Positions 43,706-55,532 of a stretch of 64,000 nucleotides of DNA are shown piece by piece. Source of the stretch: Litsea cubeba (lineage: Eukaryota; Streptophyta; Magnoliopsida; Laurales; Lauraceae); assembly GCA_012931725.1 (NCBI GenBank), contig CM022948.1:14222711-14286710 (forward strand), read 5' to 3'. The position numbers and the translations under genes are program-made. Under the pieces are notes generated by a model. The model saw only the letters and a program-made list of their open reading frames with translations, had not been told where the DNA came from and made no database searches. Each line of letters begins with the position of its first letter. Positions within the stretch are counted from its first letter, which is position 1.

Positions 43706-46700
43706 CCAGGAACATCTCCTTGAAGAACTGGTCATCAGGAAAACCCATGGTCTCAAACCACCTGTCACCCAGCTCAATGATCCTATCAACGATCGCCCTG
43801 GCATCTGTGACATCCAGACCAGCCTCTTCGGCATCACTGAGAATCTCCTGCACATGCTGGATCATGCCAAATCCGGCTTCTAAGTGCCCAGAAAAGAGAG
43901 TCTCAATCCAAGAGCTCAGAACCCGCACCACCACCTTCTTCGCAAAAAGAAGAGATGGCCCAGCTGAAGATTCGCCCAACTCCGTTGGTCGGCTGCTCAT
44001 GTCATCATCTGTCAGAAGAGTAACAAAGAACTCTTTCCAGTTGAAGCTGCTCCTACTCGGGAAGGAATCTCAGCACGAGGAATCTCCTCAACATTGTCAG
44101 AACTGGTCCCAGGAGTATCTACCTCTGGATCAACCTCTGGCATCCCTTGCTCTGGCTCTGAAGGAAGCGACGGACCCTCCTCTGTCACTTCAAAACCTGC
44201 CAAAGAAACACAAAAAGGTATGAATATGATCCTGTCTGAAAATCATTATCAGGGTTATAACTACAAAATACCTTCTTCGACGACTGGCGGAACACTTTCT
44301 TCCTCCATGAACGCATCGGAAGCATCATTAACATTTGCATCCATCGATGGTTCGAAGTCATCGGAATCCTATGGCATGTCAGCTGGCAAAAAAAAATGTG
44401 TTAGCAAACCAAGTCGCAGACACAAAAAAAAAAAAAAAAAAGAGAAGCAAAAGAAGTCATACCGATTGGAGATTCTGGATTCACTCCAGAGTCCCTCGGT
44501 TCTTCTTCAGGTGCCCCGACAGGAACCGTTACCACCTCATCGGTTGGGACCTCAGGCATTACCAAGTCTTCCTCTGCTAAAAAAAAGAAAAGAAAAGCAG
44601 AAACAAGAAGCAAATCAGAACATGGAAAAATCCCATGAAAAGAAATGGAAAGAGAAAAAAAGAAGAATCATACCTTCACCGACGGTCTCTTCTTCTCGGC
44701 TTCTCTTCTCTGGAGGCTCGTCAGCATCCACTGGCACATCCTCATTGATAGTAAGAGGAACTTCCAAGTCAGGAGAGTCCTCATGCTGCCCCTTGCTGCG
44801 ATGATGACTCCTCCTCCTCTTACTCCTGCGGGCTCGCTTCTTAGAGGAACCTGCCCCGCTGTCAGAGTCAGGTTTCTCACTTGACTCCTCACTGGATGGT
44901 CTACTCTTGCCAGTAGACTCCACGGAAGCTTGCCTATGTGCTGCTTGCATCCAAGTGCCAAGTTTGGCTTCCTCCTGTTCTAGCTGCTCTAAAGCCTCAT
45001 CAGGTATTTCTCGAACAGCTTCAGAACCAATGACGCCCTGGTCACCGAGAAAGCCTATCTTGTGCTTCTCTCCAGAAAGGAAGGCCCAAACTTCCTCTCG
45101 CCGAACGCCATCCGACTTTCCAAGGCCCTTTCCAGATGCCAGCTTCACATCAAGCTCCTTCTTGGAAAGCCCCCGATATGCCGAAAAGCTCTCCGCGAAC
45201 CACTTCGCAAAGCCGGCAGTCCGGGAAGTCAGCAACACAGGATAAGAAATCATGGCTGTAGTGTCTTCAGCACTATAGAAAGCCCATGCATTTCTCCCAT
45301 CCTGTAAACCTCCAAAGCGCTTCACCATGCTTGAAGGCGCTCCAACAACGCCTTGAGAAAAGCCCAGCTGCAAAGCAAAGCGAGAGGGTACATACGGCTG
45401 GATGTCGACGAAAAGATGTCTACGGTACACCATCGTGCCGACACGTATGCTGAAAAGCCACTCTCTCTCTACATTCGTCAATGAATAATGCCTACCCGAC
45501 CCCGCCCTGGTAGAGTCTCGGGAGGCACCAAAATCAAAAGCCTTCTTCCGCAACTCCAGAGAAAGCTTCACTGAAGACTGCCCCATCTCGACGTCCCTGA
45601 ACCGTCGGATCCTCATGCGAGCAAACAATAGTGATTCGGACACGGCTTTGCCCTTTGCCAGTCGAATCAACAGAGGATCATCATCCTGTGCAGCACCCAG
45701 CCGGTGGAAGCCAGGACAGTGGTACACGTACTAAGAATAAAAAATGTGGGCTGAAAATACCCTATTCATGGGAAGCCCAAGCCGAACCAAAAAAGCAGCA
45801 GCCTGCAGTTCGGTACACAGGTAGGAGTAAAGAGCTGGCACCAAAGTAAGCTGCTCTCCAAATGCCATCTGACAAGCCGGAAAAATACAATGCGGCCTGA
45901 TGTGTGTTCCATCTCCTCCAGCAAAAATAGCCTCACCAAGCCAATAAGTGAGGTAAACAGCGAGATCTCTCCGAAGTGCAATGTCAGGATATACGGCGTT
46001 TGTACTCGCACAGAAATCTCTCAACTCTTCTTGCATGGCCAAGATCTTCTTCGAACTTGGATCCTGAGCTCCGGCTTCCTGGGTCACGCCATCAGAAGAC
46101 TCCCTGCTATCAAAAAAGTTGGGGAATGAAGAGCTAGAACTCTTTCAACTGCTGGATCTAACTTTCAAACCCCCCTTCACCTTCAAAAAATCATAGAAGG
46201 CGACAAGCTGAAAGTACAGAAGCCTGAACTCCTCAGACTGCCCCTCAAGGACGCTGTCAATCGGCATAAACTCCTCATAGAGTTTTCCAAGGATAGGCAA
46301 TCCAGTAATGGCGCTCAGCTCCTTCAAAGAGAAACCAATCTCACCATTCGTCACAACGAAGGTATTGGTTTGTGGGAGGAATGACTCCAGCATAGCCATG
46401 AAGGCCTCGTCGGAAAAGATCACGGTCTCCCTAAAGGCGCGGACCGCATCAAAAATCCCGGCTTCCTTCAAAACGGCGCCACCAATCAGCAGGACGCGAT
46501 CAGTCCACGACTTCCACTCAGAGTCAGCATTGAAACGGCCACGAAGTCGAAAAGGCTTGATCCAATTGCTGCCGTCACCGCTGAAAATACCAAGGCCCAC
46601 CGGTCTCAAATCGACCGATGGATAATCAGAGCCCTGGTAGCCGCTGGAGAGCATCAACAGGTCCATGTCAATAGGCTACCTCTCCGTATATCCAGGAGAA

Positions 46701-47614
46701 CCGCCAACAAAAACCCCGGTCTTGATTACATTTGTCCTTCTCACCCAACTTGGAGGATCTTCCCTCTTAGGGCACGTGGGGGCAAGGCTCAGAATCGAGA
46801 CGGTGCGATCAAACATCGACCGGGTAGTAACAGTCTTCTTCTCACCATCTGCTGTGAAGGAAAACTGAAAACATCTCCTCTGGTATGTCATGTCATCAGG
46901 GACTGCATCACCAAAGAAGAAGGTAGGCTTGGGCAAAACGCTCTGATCTTCCATCACCCATGGACGACTGCTTACCATGATCTTATAGAATTCCTCTCCC
47001 TTGAGAGTGATTAGTCGCTGCCTCATCTCATCTCTGTTGAGGGAGTCGCATTCTTCTAGATTTCTCTCAACATACTGGACCTTCTCAAAGGCCTGCTGAA
47101 CGGCCGGATTAGAAGATCTAGCAGATCGACGAGGTACGCATGTAGCAGGCTCTTTACCCTTGTTCGCTCTGGAGGAACCACCTGCAAAGGATGGAAAAGA
47201 AAAAGATCAAACATCAAAATGACAGAATCTCACTAAAAATTTTGGCGAAATTTTGACATGATGACGGGGCAATTCCAAAGAAAATGAACTACCCCGAAAG
47301 AAATAGAAAGCTTGAAGATGGGCTCAACATCGCTGCGAGCTCCAAAACTCCAAACTTTCGAAACCTCAAAGTCTCCGCAAAATCAGGAAGGGCTCAGCAT
47401 CGCTGCAAGCTCCAAATTCCCAAATTTACGAAAACTTTCAGGTATGCTATCACATCATGCTACAAATTTAATTTACAATAGAATGCATGCATGAACATCT
47501 AGGTTTGCCAAAAAAAAAGGGCATTATCATGATGAGCAAAAAAAAAACTTTCTCAAAAAAAAACGGGGGGAAAGAAAACAAAAAAAAGAAGGGGATGGCC
47601 CACAGGCCACGTGG

Positions 47615-47650
47615 CCGTACGGCTAGATCCGTACGGATCTGTCCGTACGG
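47615..47650. repeat. CpG palindrome cluster in intron 1 of the antisense gene
   Basis: Three CCGTACGG palindromes at exact 14-bp spacing (47,615, 47,629, 47,643). The middle one extends to the 14-bp palindrome GATCCGTACGGATC. The surroundings are extremely A-rich, so the CpG content stands out. Confidence 0.9.
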
Positions 47651-47846
47651 CCCACAAAAGAAACAAAAAAAAATGCAAAAAAAAAAAAGAAAGCAAAAAG
47701 AAAACACGTGTAAAAAAAAAAAGGAAAACACGTGGAGAAAAAAAAAGAAGAAAAAGAAAAAGAAAGAAACAAAAAAAAGAAAGAAATAACTTTTTATTTT
47801 TCCTACAATGGAGTTTTCTTGAAAAAGGGAACTTACTTGAAGCCAT

Positions 47847-48298
47847 TGATGGAGAAGAAGAAGAAAAGTCTTGAAGATCTTGAAGAAGAAGAACTCTTGG
47901 TCTTGAAGCCCTCTTAAGATTATTGCAAAAGAAAGTAATAAGAGCAAGAGATCCAACCTCCTCCTTGCTTTTATAGAAGAGAGCAAACCAAAGAAGGAAA
48001 GAAGAAAGAGATAAGTGTTACTAATTAGTAACCTTACTAAAAGAAAGAGATTAGAAAGATTCTTTCCCGAAAGAAAGATATCTTTAAGGATTTTCTCCTA
48101 AAAAGAAATCAATGAGAGATTTTCTCCCAAAAGATAGGATCAATGAAGGATTCTTTCCCAAAAGAAAGATATCTTGAGATATCCTATCCCAAAATAAAGG
48201 GAATATGAGAGATTCTCTCCAAGTAAAGATATTCTTAGATATTCTCTATCCAAATGAGATATTTTTGGATATTCTTTACAAAAATGACACCATATGAG
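47847..48298. other. Upstream region of antisense gene with degenerate AAAGATATC repeats
   Basis: From about 48,050 to 48,290 there are loose ~40-bp units containing GAAAGATATCTT, GAGATTTTCTCCCAAAAG and GATATTCT. Promoter side of the antisense gene; ends at the Copia LTR. No coding frame. Confidence 0.5.
47968..47975 (-). promoter_or_regulatory. TATA box for the antisense gene
   Basis: TATAAAAG on the minus strand, 120 bp upstream of the predicted ATG at 47,846, followed by a C/T/A-rich leader. It gives the antisense gene its own promoter, independent of an LTR. Confidence 0.6.
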
Positions 48299-50120
48299 TG
48301 TTAGTTTTATGGACTCAATCCAGTAGATGATATAATAAATTGATTAAATTCTTTATTTATTCATATATTCATGCTTTCCTTTCATGAGATGAATGGTAAT
48401 TTATTATATACTTGCACATAACCAATACGAATGACATAATGGTTCATGAGATGAACTGGGGTCCACAAGTATATTAGATGTAACACATGTGTATGGATGA
48501 GATCCATATACGGGAGACATGTGTGGCAAATCTTATACTTAAATATTATCACAACCAGTGATGAGACTGGACATCTCATATTGATAAGGTTGCAGTACTT
48601 TGATCACTATGAGATAGTGTGATTTGTCTCGATCATCAGAATGGAAGATTCTGGATCATAGTGCTGGTACATTGGATGTATTGAAGGACCATGAGAAGCA
48701 CCTTATAAACATTGTCTTTATTTTAAGGTCTGCTCTCATAATTCCCTAGCAATAGACCCTGAATCCTGAGACATTAATGAACTCAAGTTTCTATCTATTC
48801 ATTTGCTTTGAGTCACCAATGAGTGAGGCCAACTGTAGGTCAACACCTCGGTGATTTGGGTATGTGGTAGTAGAGCTGTGGGAACATTCAATGGTCAAGA
48901 TGGAATCTATCTCTAATATCCCCTTGTGCCAATTAATGGATTTATCATTGGTAAGTGCGCACCCATTCCGATTAAGAGTTAATTGGAAAGGTACCTATTG
49001 ATCATTATAATTAATTGGGGCTCAAGGATAATAAGATATGGATCTAGTTTGGAAGACAGGTCCAATTGATCCATGGATATTGATAGAGGAGTCTACTTGT
49101 GGTAATGTGGAAGTTTAGGGTCTTCTATGTAATATTCCTAAGACTGGAGTTCAATTGCATTTATATAGTGGAGTTATTTGCAATTAACTGTGGGCCCGGA
49201 TTACACATGAGATGTGGGGTCGCGAGTCCCAGTTGGAGCCAGCTTTCTAAGGAATCCCTAGTGGTCCCCACGCTAGCCCAATTATTAGAAAGTATCTAAT
49301 TCTAGTTGAACTCTAAAAGGAAAGTTACTATTTCTATTTGAAGTGAGACTTCTAATAGTGGTAATAGTAGACTTACTAATTTTAGTAGAAGTGAGACTTC
49401 TATTTTAATTAGAAAGGAATTGGAAAGTTACTAATCATATTTGAAGTGAGACTTCTAATTATGATATGGTAAGTTACTAATTATTGTGGAAGTAAGACTT
49501 CTATTTTAATTAGTAATAGAAGAGACTTACTAATTGTTATGGAAGTAAGACTTCTATTTCAATTAGAAAGAGAAGGCAACTTGAAAAAGCTATAAATAAG
49601 AGGAGAGGATGCCTTGGACGTCCATGCATAAATCCACCTAGGGATTCACGCCCAAGGCCCCCTAGTGCAAGTGTTGCACGAGTTCTTCCTCCTCTCCCTC
49701 TTCTAGTTTTCTTTCTAGTTCCTCCCTAGAGTTCCTAGTAGTTTTCTCTTGGAGATCCCACCATCTTCTTGAGAAAAAGGAGAATCTGATTCGGGTCATA
49801 GCGTGGAAGATCAAGAGGTCTTGGAGATCCCTATTTGATTAGTGAAAGCGTTTCATCATCAAAGAAAGACGCAACTCCTCCATTAGAGCACAACCGAGCT
49901 CCAAAGGTATAATCCACTTCCTTGCATGTTGTAGATTATTATGGATGCTTGTTAGTTGCTGTTTTTATCTTCTAGATAAATTATTTTACTGATCATGATG
50001 ACTGAGATTGAGGACATGGATCTTGGATTGGGTTTTATAGCCTTATGGATAGTTGATCCCTGCGTCAAGTGGGTCAAAAGTTTTTGAAACCTATCCTAGA
50101 GGCCCACCCTATTTCCAACA
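48299..50120 (+). repeat. Copia LTR 1 (1,822 bp)
   Basis: TGTTAG...CCAACA. It contains five GAAGTGAGACTTC-type inverted motifs (about 49,335-49,560) and TATAAATA at 49,591. The five bases to its left are ATGAG; the matching target copy would lie beyond the window. Confidence 0.92.
49330..49598 (+). promoter_or_regulatory. Copia LTR promoter: AGAAGTGAGACTTCT repeats and TATA box
   Basis: Imperfect ~45-bp tandem units each centre on GAAGT-RAG-ACTTC, an inverted repeat with a 3-base loop. Five units lie just upstream of TATAAATAAGAGG. The solo LTR has four (about 42,970-43,140) with TATAAATA at 43,175. Confidence 0.65.
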
Positions 50121-50122
50121 AT

Positions 50123-50135
50123 TGGTATCAGAGCC
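50123..50135 (+). other. Copia primer binding site (tRNA-iMet), unit 1
   Basis: TGGTATCAGAGCC two bases after the LTR. Confidence 0.92.
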
Positions 50136-50391
50136 TTACCTCATCTCTTATCATGTTAGATCAGTAAGCTTGATCTAATCTTTACATGAGATGCGAAGAG
50201 GATAGATCAAGGGCTATGTACGGATCAGTTTTAATGGTTTTGCTTGGACAATTAGTAAATCCATGTTTGGATAGTCACATAAGGGTTTAACAATGATGGA
50301 ATGATGGTAGGAAGCCATTGGGAATCTTCAGAAGAGTTTTGGATATGGTTGGACACGAAATACAAAAACCCAACTTGCAGATTTCCGTCAG

Positions 50392-50512
50392 GCAGGTCGA
50401 CCGAGCCCTCTGGCAGGTCGACCGAAGACACTGAGCCCGGTCTACCGAACCCTCTAGTAGCTCGACCCCCGCCGGGGGACACCCCCGGACCCCCTCCGCG
50501 TAGGGGGCATGA
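50392..50512. repeat. CpG palindrome cluster in Copia leader, unit 1
   Basis: CAGGTCGACCGAG twice (palindrome GGTCGACC), then GGTCTACCGA and GCTCGACC variants, and a perfect hairpin CCGGGGG-ACA-CCCCCGG at about 50,473-50,489. A CpG-rich island in an AT-rich leader. Confidence 0.85.
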
Positions 50513-51871
50513 ATCATAGTAGTGACAATTTTGGCATCCTGTCTTTCCATTATTGTTTGGTAACCCCGCTTTGTGAGTTGCTTTGCTAGTATGAGATACT
50601 AACATGCAGGTTATCATGTCCTCTCCATATGGCCCACAAGTCTTTTACTTTCTTTTGTGGTTGAATGTTTATTTTTGGCAAGTTGTAAAGGGCATCATGG
50701 TTTCCTTGTTTTCCCGGTTTAGGGCAAGGCATGGTGAAATTCCCTATGAGCCTTTTTATTTCCATTAATAGATTATCATGTAAGTCTCATCGTAGAGACA
50801 TAGGAATTTATGTAATTTCTAAATTTGTAAATTCTGGCGATGTCCGAGACAAAGAAGGAAAGTGAAGTTGGAATCCTAATCAAAGAGTTTGAATATTACC
50901 AAAGGTGTTTTGGAGCTTCCCAAAGAGTTTGAGAAATTCCAAATTTTTGGAAAGTCTAGAAGTCCAAGAAGTCTATTCCGCTTGGGCCATGTGGAGGAGA
51001 GGATTAGTTTCTAATTTTTGCGTTTTCTATTTATAGTTGAATGCTTTATTTAGAATGTTTCCAAATCTGATCCAAACATAGCAAGTTACTAATATTGGTC
51101 AAATCAAATTAATTTTTGGAAAGAGTTCTAATTGGTGTTGATGTCCCATGAGATGGACACATTGGCAACACTAATTTAAGAAACTGGACTTTCCTTAAAA
51201 TAACTTGACTTGGAACCAATCTTAGATCACATCATGAGATGATTTGATGATTCATATATTTATATATGTGGGCCCTAATACCTTAAAAGGAAATCCTCAA
51301 TTCTAAAATATTAAGTGGGAGCGGGGCATTTAAATTGATAAATCCCCATGGTTTTCCACCATAGGTCCATTGTAAGGAAAGTATTAGCCTCGCGCCACCA
51401 AGAGTGTGGCCGTTCCTTCGGAGGGCTCTTACTTGTCTGGTTACTAGATATGGATCTCCTAAGGATAGTGTTGGTGAGACGGGGTGGGGGCTTACTCCCC
51501 TAGGAGGAGCTGCTCACAACGGTTGTCATACAATGCTAGTTGGTGGGTCACACTTAACTAAAATAATGATGTAGTATCCCCTAGGATTTGCCTCATGTAT
51601 TTTAGAAACCAAAGCAAATCGTGAGTCATACATTATATGGTATGAGATACCTAGATGATAATGAATGATGGGGATCATGGATAGTTAGTCTTAATTCTAA
51701 TTTTGATGAACTTTGATCCGCACCAATCCAAGGACATTTGCACTCCCCAAGGAGGCATGCCCTAAGGGATTGGGATTCCGATGTATTCTGAATTCAGTGC
51801 TTAAGAGGATTCCCATATGATTTTGGTAGAATACTAAACCCTAATGTCATTTATATTCTTTCATTGAATGT
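50513..51871 (+). other. Copia 5' leader, unit 1
   Basis: No frame of known family between the palindrome cluster and gag. Several short ATG frames precede gag. The copy in unit 2 is 57,746-59,104. Confidence 0.6.
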
Positions 51872-52834
51872 ATGGTTATGTGCTTTAATTTATACAGCAT
51901 GAATTCGAATACTTTCAATCCACTTGCGACCATCCTCAACCAGAACAAGTTGATGGGATCCAACTATGTAGACTGGAAAAGGAACCTGGATATTATCTTG
52001 ACATCTTCAAGTTGCAAATATGTCCTTCTAATACCCCCCCTTCCTGAGCCTGAGCCTGATGCACCACAGATTGTGAAAAACTTTTACACCAAATGGACAA
52101 ATGACAATGAGAAGGCCAGATGTTTTATTCAGGCATCCATGTCTACTGTTTTGCAAGAGAAACATCAATCCTATAAGTCAGCATACGATATTATATCGAA
52201 CTTAATGGAGATGTTTGCAGAACAGGTCAGGCCTGCTAGGCAGGCTGCTATAAAAGTGCTGATGGAGACAAAGATGGCTGAGGGAACCCCAGTACAAAAA
52301 TATTTGTTACAAATGAAGTTGGCATTGAATGAGTTAGATGTACTGGGGACTACGTTTGATACAGAAACGCAGATCGACATGATCATTCAATCACTACCAG
52401 ACTCATTCAAACATTTCGAGATCAATTATAGTAAATTGGAAATGACCATAGCTGAGCTGTCTCGCCAGCTGGTAGTGTTTGAGGAAATCATGAAGAAAAG
52501 ACCAACTGCCCTCATGACAGAAAAGTCATTTGCTAAGTCTAAACCGAAAGGTAAAGACCGGGATAGCAAGAAGAAATCAGTCATCAAAGGTCCTAAGGTG
52601 GAGTATGGTTCCACTAGTGGTGTGGCCAATGTCAAGGGTACGGGAGCAAAGGGAAAGTGTTTCCACTGTGGTATGACAGGACATTGGAAGAGGAATTGTC
52701 CACGATTTCTGTCAAAGGAAAAGACCTCAGGTATGATTGAGTCATTTGTTTCTGAAGTTAGTTTTACAACTAGTACTTCAGAATCTTGGTTTGTAGACTT
52801 CAGTGCAACTAATTACATCAGTAATATGTTGTAG
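51872..52834 (+). pseudogene. Copia gag with start of protease, unit 1
   Basis: The 320-residue frame most likely starts at the internal MNSNTFNPLATILNQNKLMG (51,899). It has the Copia gag hallmarks GSNYVDWKRNLDIIL, the helical LQMKLALNELDVLGTTF and IQSLPDSFKHFEINY segments, and a zinc knuckle CFHCGMTGHWKRNCP (CX2CX4HX4C). It runs into the protease at ESWFVDFSATNYISNML and stops with TAG. Copia proteases have Asp-Ser-Gly here; this reads Asp-Phe-Ser, so the active site is lost. Gag would form the particle and bind RNA; the knuckle is intact. Pol downstream is closed by many stops. Compared with unit 2 the only residue change I noticed is Lys for Gln in VLQEKHQ. Confidence 0.88.
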
Positions 52835-55521
52835 GAGTTACAGGTAATCAGGAGGATTAATGACGGAGAAATCAGTGTTAACCTGGGATCGGAAGCCAAG
52901 GCAGAAGCAGTGTCAATAGGAGAAGTAACTTAGTTATTTTCAGATATTAAGTTGATTTTGTCAGATACATTATATGTACCGTTTTAAGACGGAATTTTAA
53001 TTTCTAGTATGATGAATAAGAGTTATTCAGTTACTTTTGGTAATTAAATTGTCTTAAAAAGGAGCGGTACTCTTATATATTCTGACAAGGTAATCAATGG
53101 CTTCTATTTGTTAACTCCCACAATGTATGAGATGCATGACACTGATAATAGACCATCGTTAAAAGAGGTAGTCACCTTCATCTAATCCAACAAACTTTGG
53201 CACCCAAGAGGTTAGGTCATATAAACCTAAACAGGATTGACAGGCTAGTGAAAGATGGTATCTTGCCTTCATTGGTGGTAGAATCAATGCCTGTCTGCAA
53301 ATCCTGTCTGGAAGGCAAAATGACCAATAGACCCTTATTCATCTAAGGGCAGTAGGGCCAAAGATTTATTGGAGTTAGTGTATACTGATGTGTATGGACC
53401 CATAATATTAGAGCGAGAGATTGATACGAGTATTTCATCACTTTCACCGATGATTACTCGAGATATGAATACATATATCTTATGCACCGCAAGTTCGAGA
53501 TTTTTTGAATAGTTCAAAGAGTTTTCGAGCGGAAGCGGAAGAGCAATTAGGTAAAAGTATGAATACTCTTCGATAAGATCGATAAGACGAATATCTCTCC
53601 ACTAAGTTTATGGGATACTTATCAGTAATGGGATTTGATCCCAGTAGTCTACTCCTGGTTTGCCTCAACAGAATGGAGTAGAAGAAAGAAGGAACAAAAC
53701 TCTTTTACATATGATCAAGTCTATGATTGAGTTTCTAGGATTACCTATATTTTGGGATATGGAAATTGAAATATATATACTAAACCTCGTTCCATCTAAG
53801 TCTATACTTGAGACTCCCAGGGAGTTATGGACAGGGCGAAAGCCTAGTCTACAACGTCTTTCAGGGTTGTCCAGCACATGTGCTGAAGAATAAGACGGAT
53901 TAGTTGGAATCGAAGTCGGAAGTATATATGTTTATATTCTATCCCAAAAGAAACTAAAGGATTGGTTGCTCTATAATCCCAGAGAGCAGAAAGTGCTTGG
54001 CAGCACCAATGCGGTTTTCTGGAGGGAGATTATAAGATTAACTGGAAATCTTTAGAAATGGTTATCTTGGAAGAAATTCAAGAAAGAACAATTCCAAATC
54101 CAAGAATAACCAAACTTTAAGAAAATCCGCCCATACTTGACCCAGTAGTTACACCAGTGCCTTGTCGTAGTGGGAGTATTGTCAGGACCCTTGACAAGTT
54201 CTCGGTCTAGGGAAAGTCTTACAAGGCAATCCCGGTGTAACCGGAACAAGATCCCTATAACTATGATAAAGCAGTTAATGACATAGTTTTGGGACGTTGG
54301 TTAGATGCTATGAAAGCTGAGGTGGAGTCTTTGTACTCTAATCAGGTCTGGATACTTGTGGGTTTGCCTGCCAATAGCAAACCTATTGGGAGCAAGTGAG
54401 TCTGCAAAAGAAAATGAGAGCCAGATGGAAGAGTTCCATCCGGATACTCTTATCCATTGTGGTTCATCTCGATGACGAGATTTGGCAAATGGATGTCAAG
54501 ACAGCGTCTCACGACGGCAATCTTGAGGAAGACATCTATATGATGCAACCAGATGGTTTTATAGCTGATAACCAAGTGCAAAGAGTTTTGCAGGCTGCAT
54601 AAGTTCATTTATGGATTAAAGCAGATATCCCGAAACAGGAACATCCGTATTCACTAAGGAAATCAAGTCACTTGATTTTTATCAGAATCCGGATAAGTCA
54701 TGTGTAAATGAAAAGTCAAGAAGGCAGGGTAATTTTTTTTCTGATATTATATGTCGACGACATCCTTCTCCTATGGAGTGATATAGGGATATCGTCAACA
54801 GTAAAAGTTTTGGTTGGCTAAGACTTTTGATAATAAAGGACTTTTGGAAAAGCCAGGTACATCCTAGGAATCAATTTCCATTGAGACCGGAAAAATAGGA
54901 TGATAGGCTTATCCCAATGATGTGTACAAAGATAAGGTTCTGGTACGGTAAGCTATGCTTTGTACTAGACCGGATATCTGTCACGCAGTATGCCTAGTCA
55001 GCAGATATCAGTTTAGCACAGGTTTTTATCATTGACTGTTGTAAGATGTGTTCTCGAATACTTGAGAAGGACTAGAGATCACATGTTGAGTCATAGCAGT
55101 GATGAGTTGATTTCCAGTCGGTTACATAGATACTGACTTCTAGTCAGATCAGGATTCTAGGAAATCGACTTCTGGGTATGTGCTTATGTTGTAGCAGCTT
55201 GAGAAGCAGCTAAGGTAGCAGATTGACTCAAAAGATTCCTTATGGAACTTGGACTGGTATTTTTGGCAGGACAGCCGATCACAGTTTACTGTGATGACAG
55301 CAGGGCAGTCACTAAGTCCAAATAACCCAAGAGCCAAAAAGCATGTACAGAGGAAGTTATACATGGTCAGATGGATTGTGCAGAGATGTGATGTACGATC
55401 ACCAAGATAACCTCTACACACAATCTAGTAGATCCCTTTACTAAGCCTTTGACTACCAAAGTCTTTGAGCAAGATGTAAAGAGGATGTGCATAAGATGCA
55501 ACTCTAACTGGCATTGAGCCC
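52835..55521 (+). pseudogene. Copia pol remnants (integrase, RT, RNase H), unit 1
   Basis: Fragments in shifting frames follow family order. GAG-pre-integrase: RLVKDGILPSL and CKSCLEGKMTNRPF at about 53,240-53,340. Integrase core: TDDYSRYEYIYLMH near 53,445, then LPQQNGVEERRNKTL near 53,660 with the catalytic Glu. RT: QMDVKTASHDGNLEEDIYMM near 54,490 and LYVDDILL near 54,755. RNase H: YTDSDF and SRKSTSGY near 55,125-55,180, then VDPFTKPLTTKVFEQ near 55,425. Dozens of stops and frameshifts separate them, so no enzyme can be made. This much decay while LTRs and units stay nearly identical to each other implies that the dead element itself was duplicated. Confidence 0.85.
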
Positions 55522-55531
55522 AAGTGGGAGA
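55522..55531 (+). other. Copia polypurine tract, unit 1
   Basis: AAGTGGGAGA directly before the LTR (with a T in between). The copy of unit 2 is at 62,758-62,767. Confidence 0.8.
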
Positions 55532-55532
55532 T

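Larger units (their letters stand above)
41507..47846 (-). pseudogene. Antisense spliced gene of the Tat element with plant mobile domain (PMD)-like segment
   Basis: Minus strand, opposite to pol. Exon 1 is ATGGCTTCAA (47,846-47,837) before GTAAGT, and it joins in frame across a ~650-bp intron to exon 2 at 47,181. Exon 2 runs to 44,674 and encodes VPRRSARSSNPAVQQAFEKV, then about 46,666-46,150 TNGEIGFSLKELSAITGLPI and LGKLYEEFMP, which fits the plant mobile domain/aminotransferase-like family. Basic nuclear-signal-like KKRARRSKRRRSHHRSK comes near its end. Small exons follow (44,576-44,463, 44,392-44,272, 44,196-), all with GT-AG borders in matching phase. The C-terminal part is a coiled coil (LNILDREVDEARKRLEHLQA) ending TGA at 41,507. 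TAG at 46,676, TGA at 46,145, TAA at 45,731, TAG in exon 4, and frameshifts near 44,040 and 41,620 kill it. A Copia solo LTR splits it at 41,935-43,705. Antisense ORFs after pol are known in Tat elements; their role is unknown. Confidence 0.72.
15964..48298 (+). mobile_element. Tat-lineage Ty3/gypsy retrotransposon, degenerate, 3' LTR outside the window
   Basis: One plus-strand element interrupted by the Tekay insertion (29,319-39,932) and a Copia solo LTR (41,935-43,705), and bounded on the right by the Copia array. The order is probable 5' LTR, primer-site-like sequence, repeat-rich leader, ORF1, gag, protease, RT, RNase H, archaeal-type RNase H, integrase, repeat-rich 3' region, antisense gene. 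The second RNase H and the antisense gene are known traits of the Tat lineage (Ogre, Retand, Grande relatives). Many in-frame stops and at least one frameshift show it is dead. The left border (TGTTGAGAAAGC) is a guess, because no 3' LTR is available for comparison. Confidence 0.75.

Noticed and set aside
47487..47917. Lysine-rich open frames
   Set aside because: Translation of an A-rich intron of the antisense gene; no codon structure.
50252..50617. Frames on both strands over the Copia palindrome cluster (also 57,485-57,850)
   Set aside because: Caused by GC-rich repeat; the Copia gag lies downstream on the plus strand.
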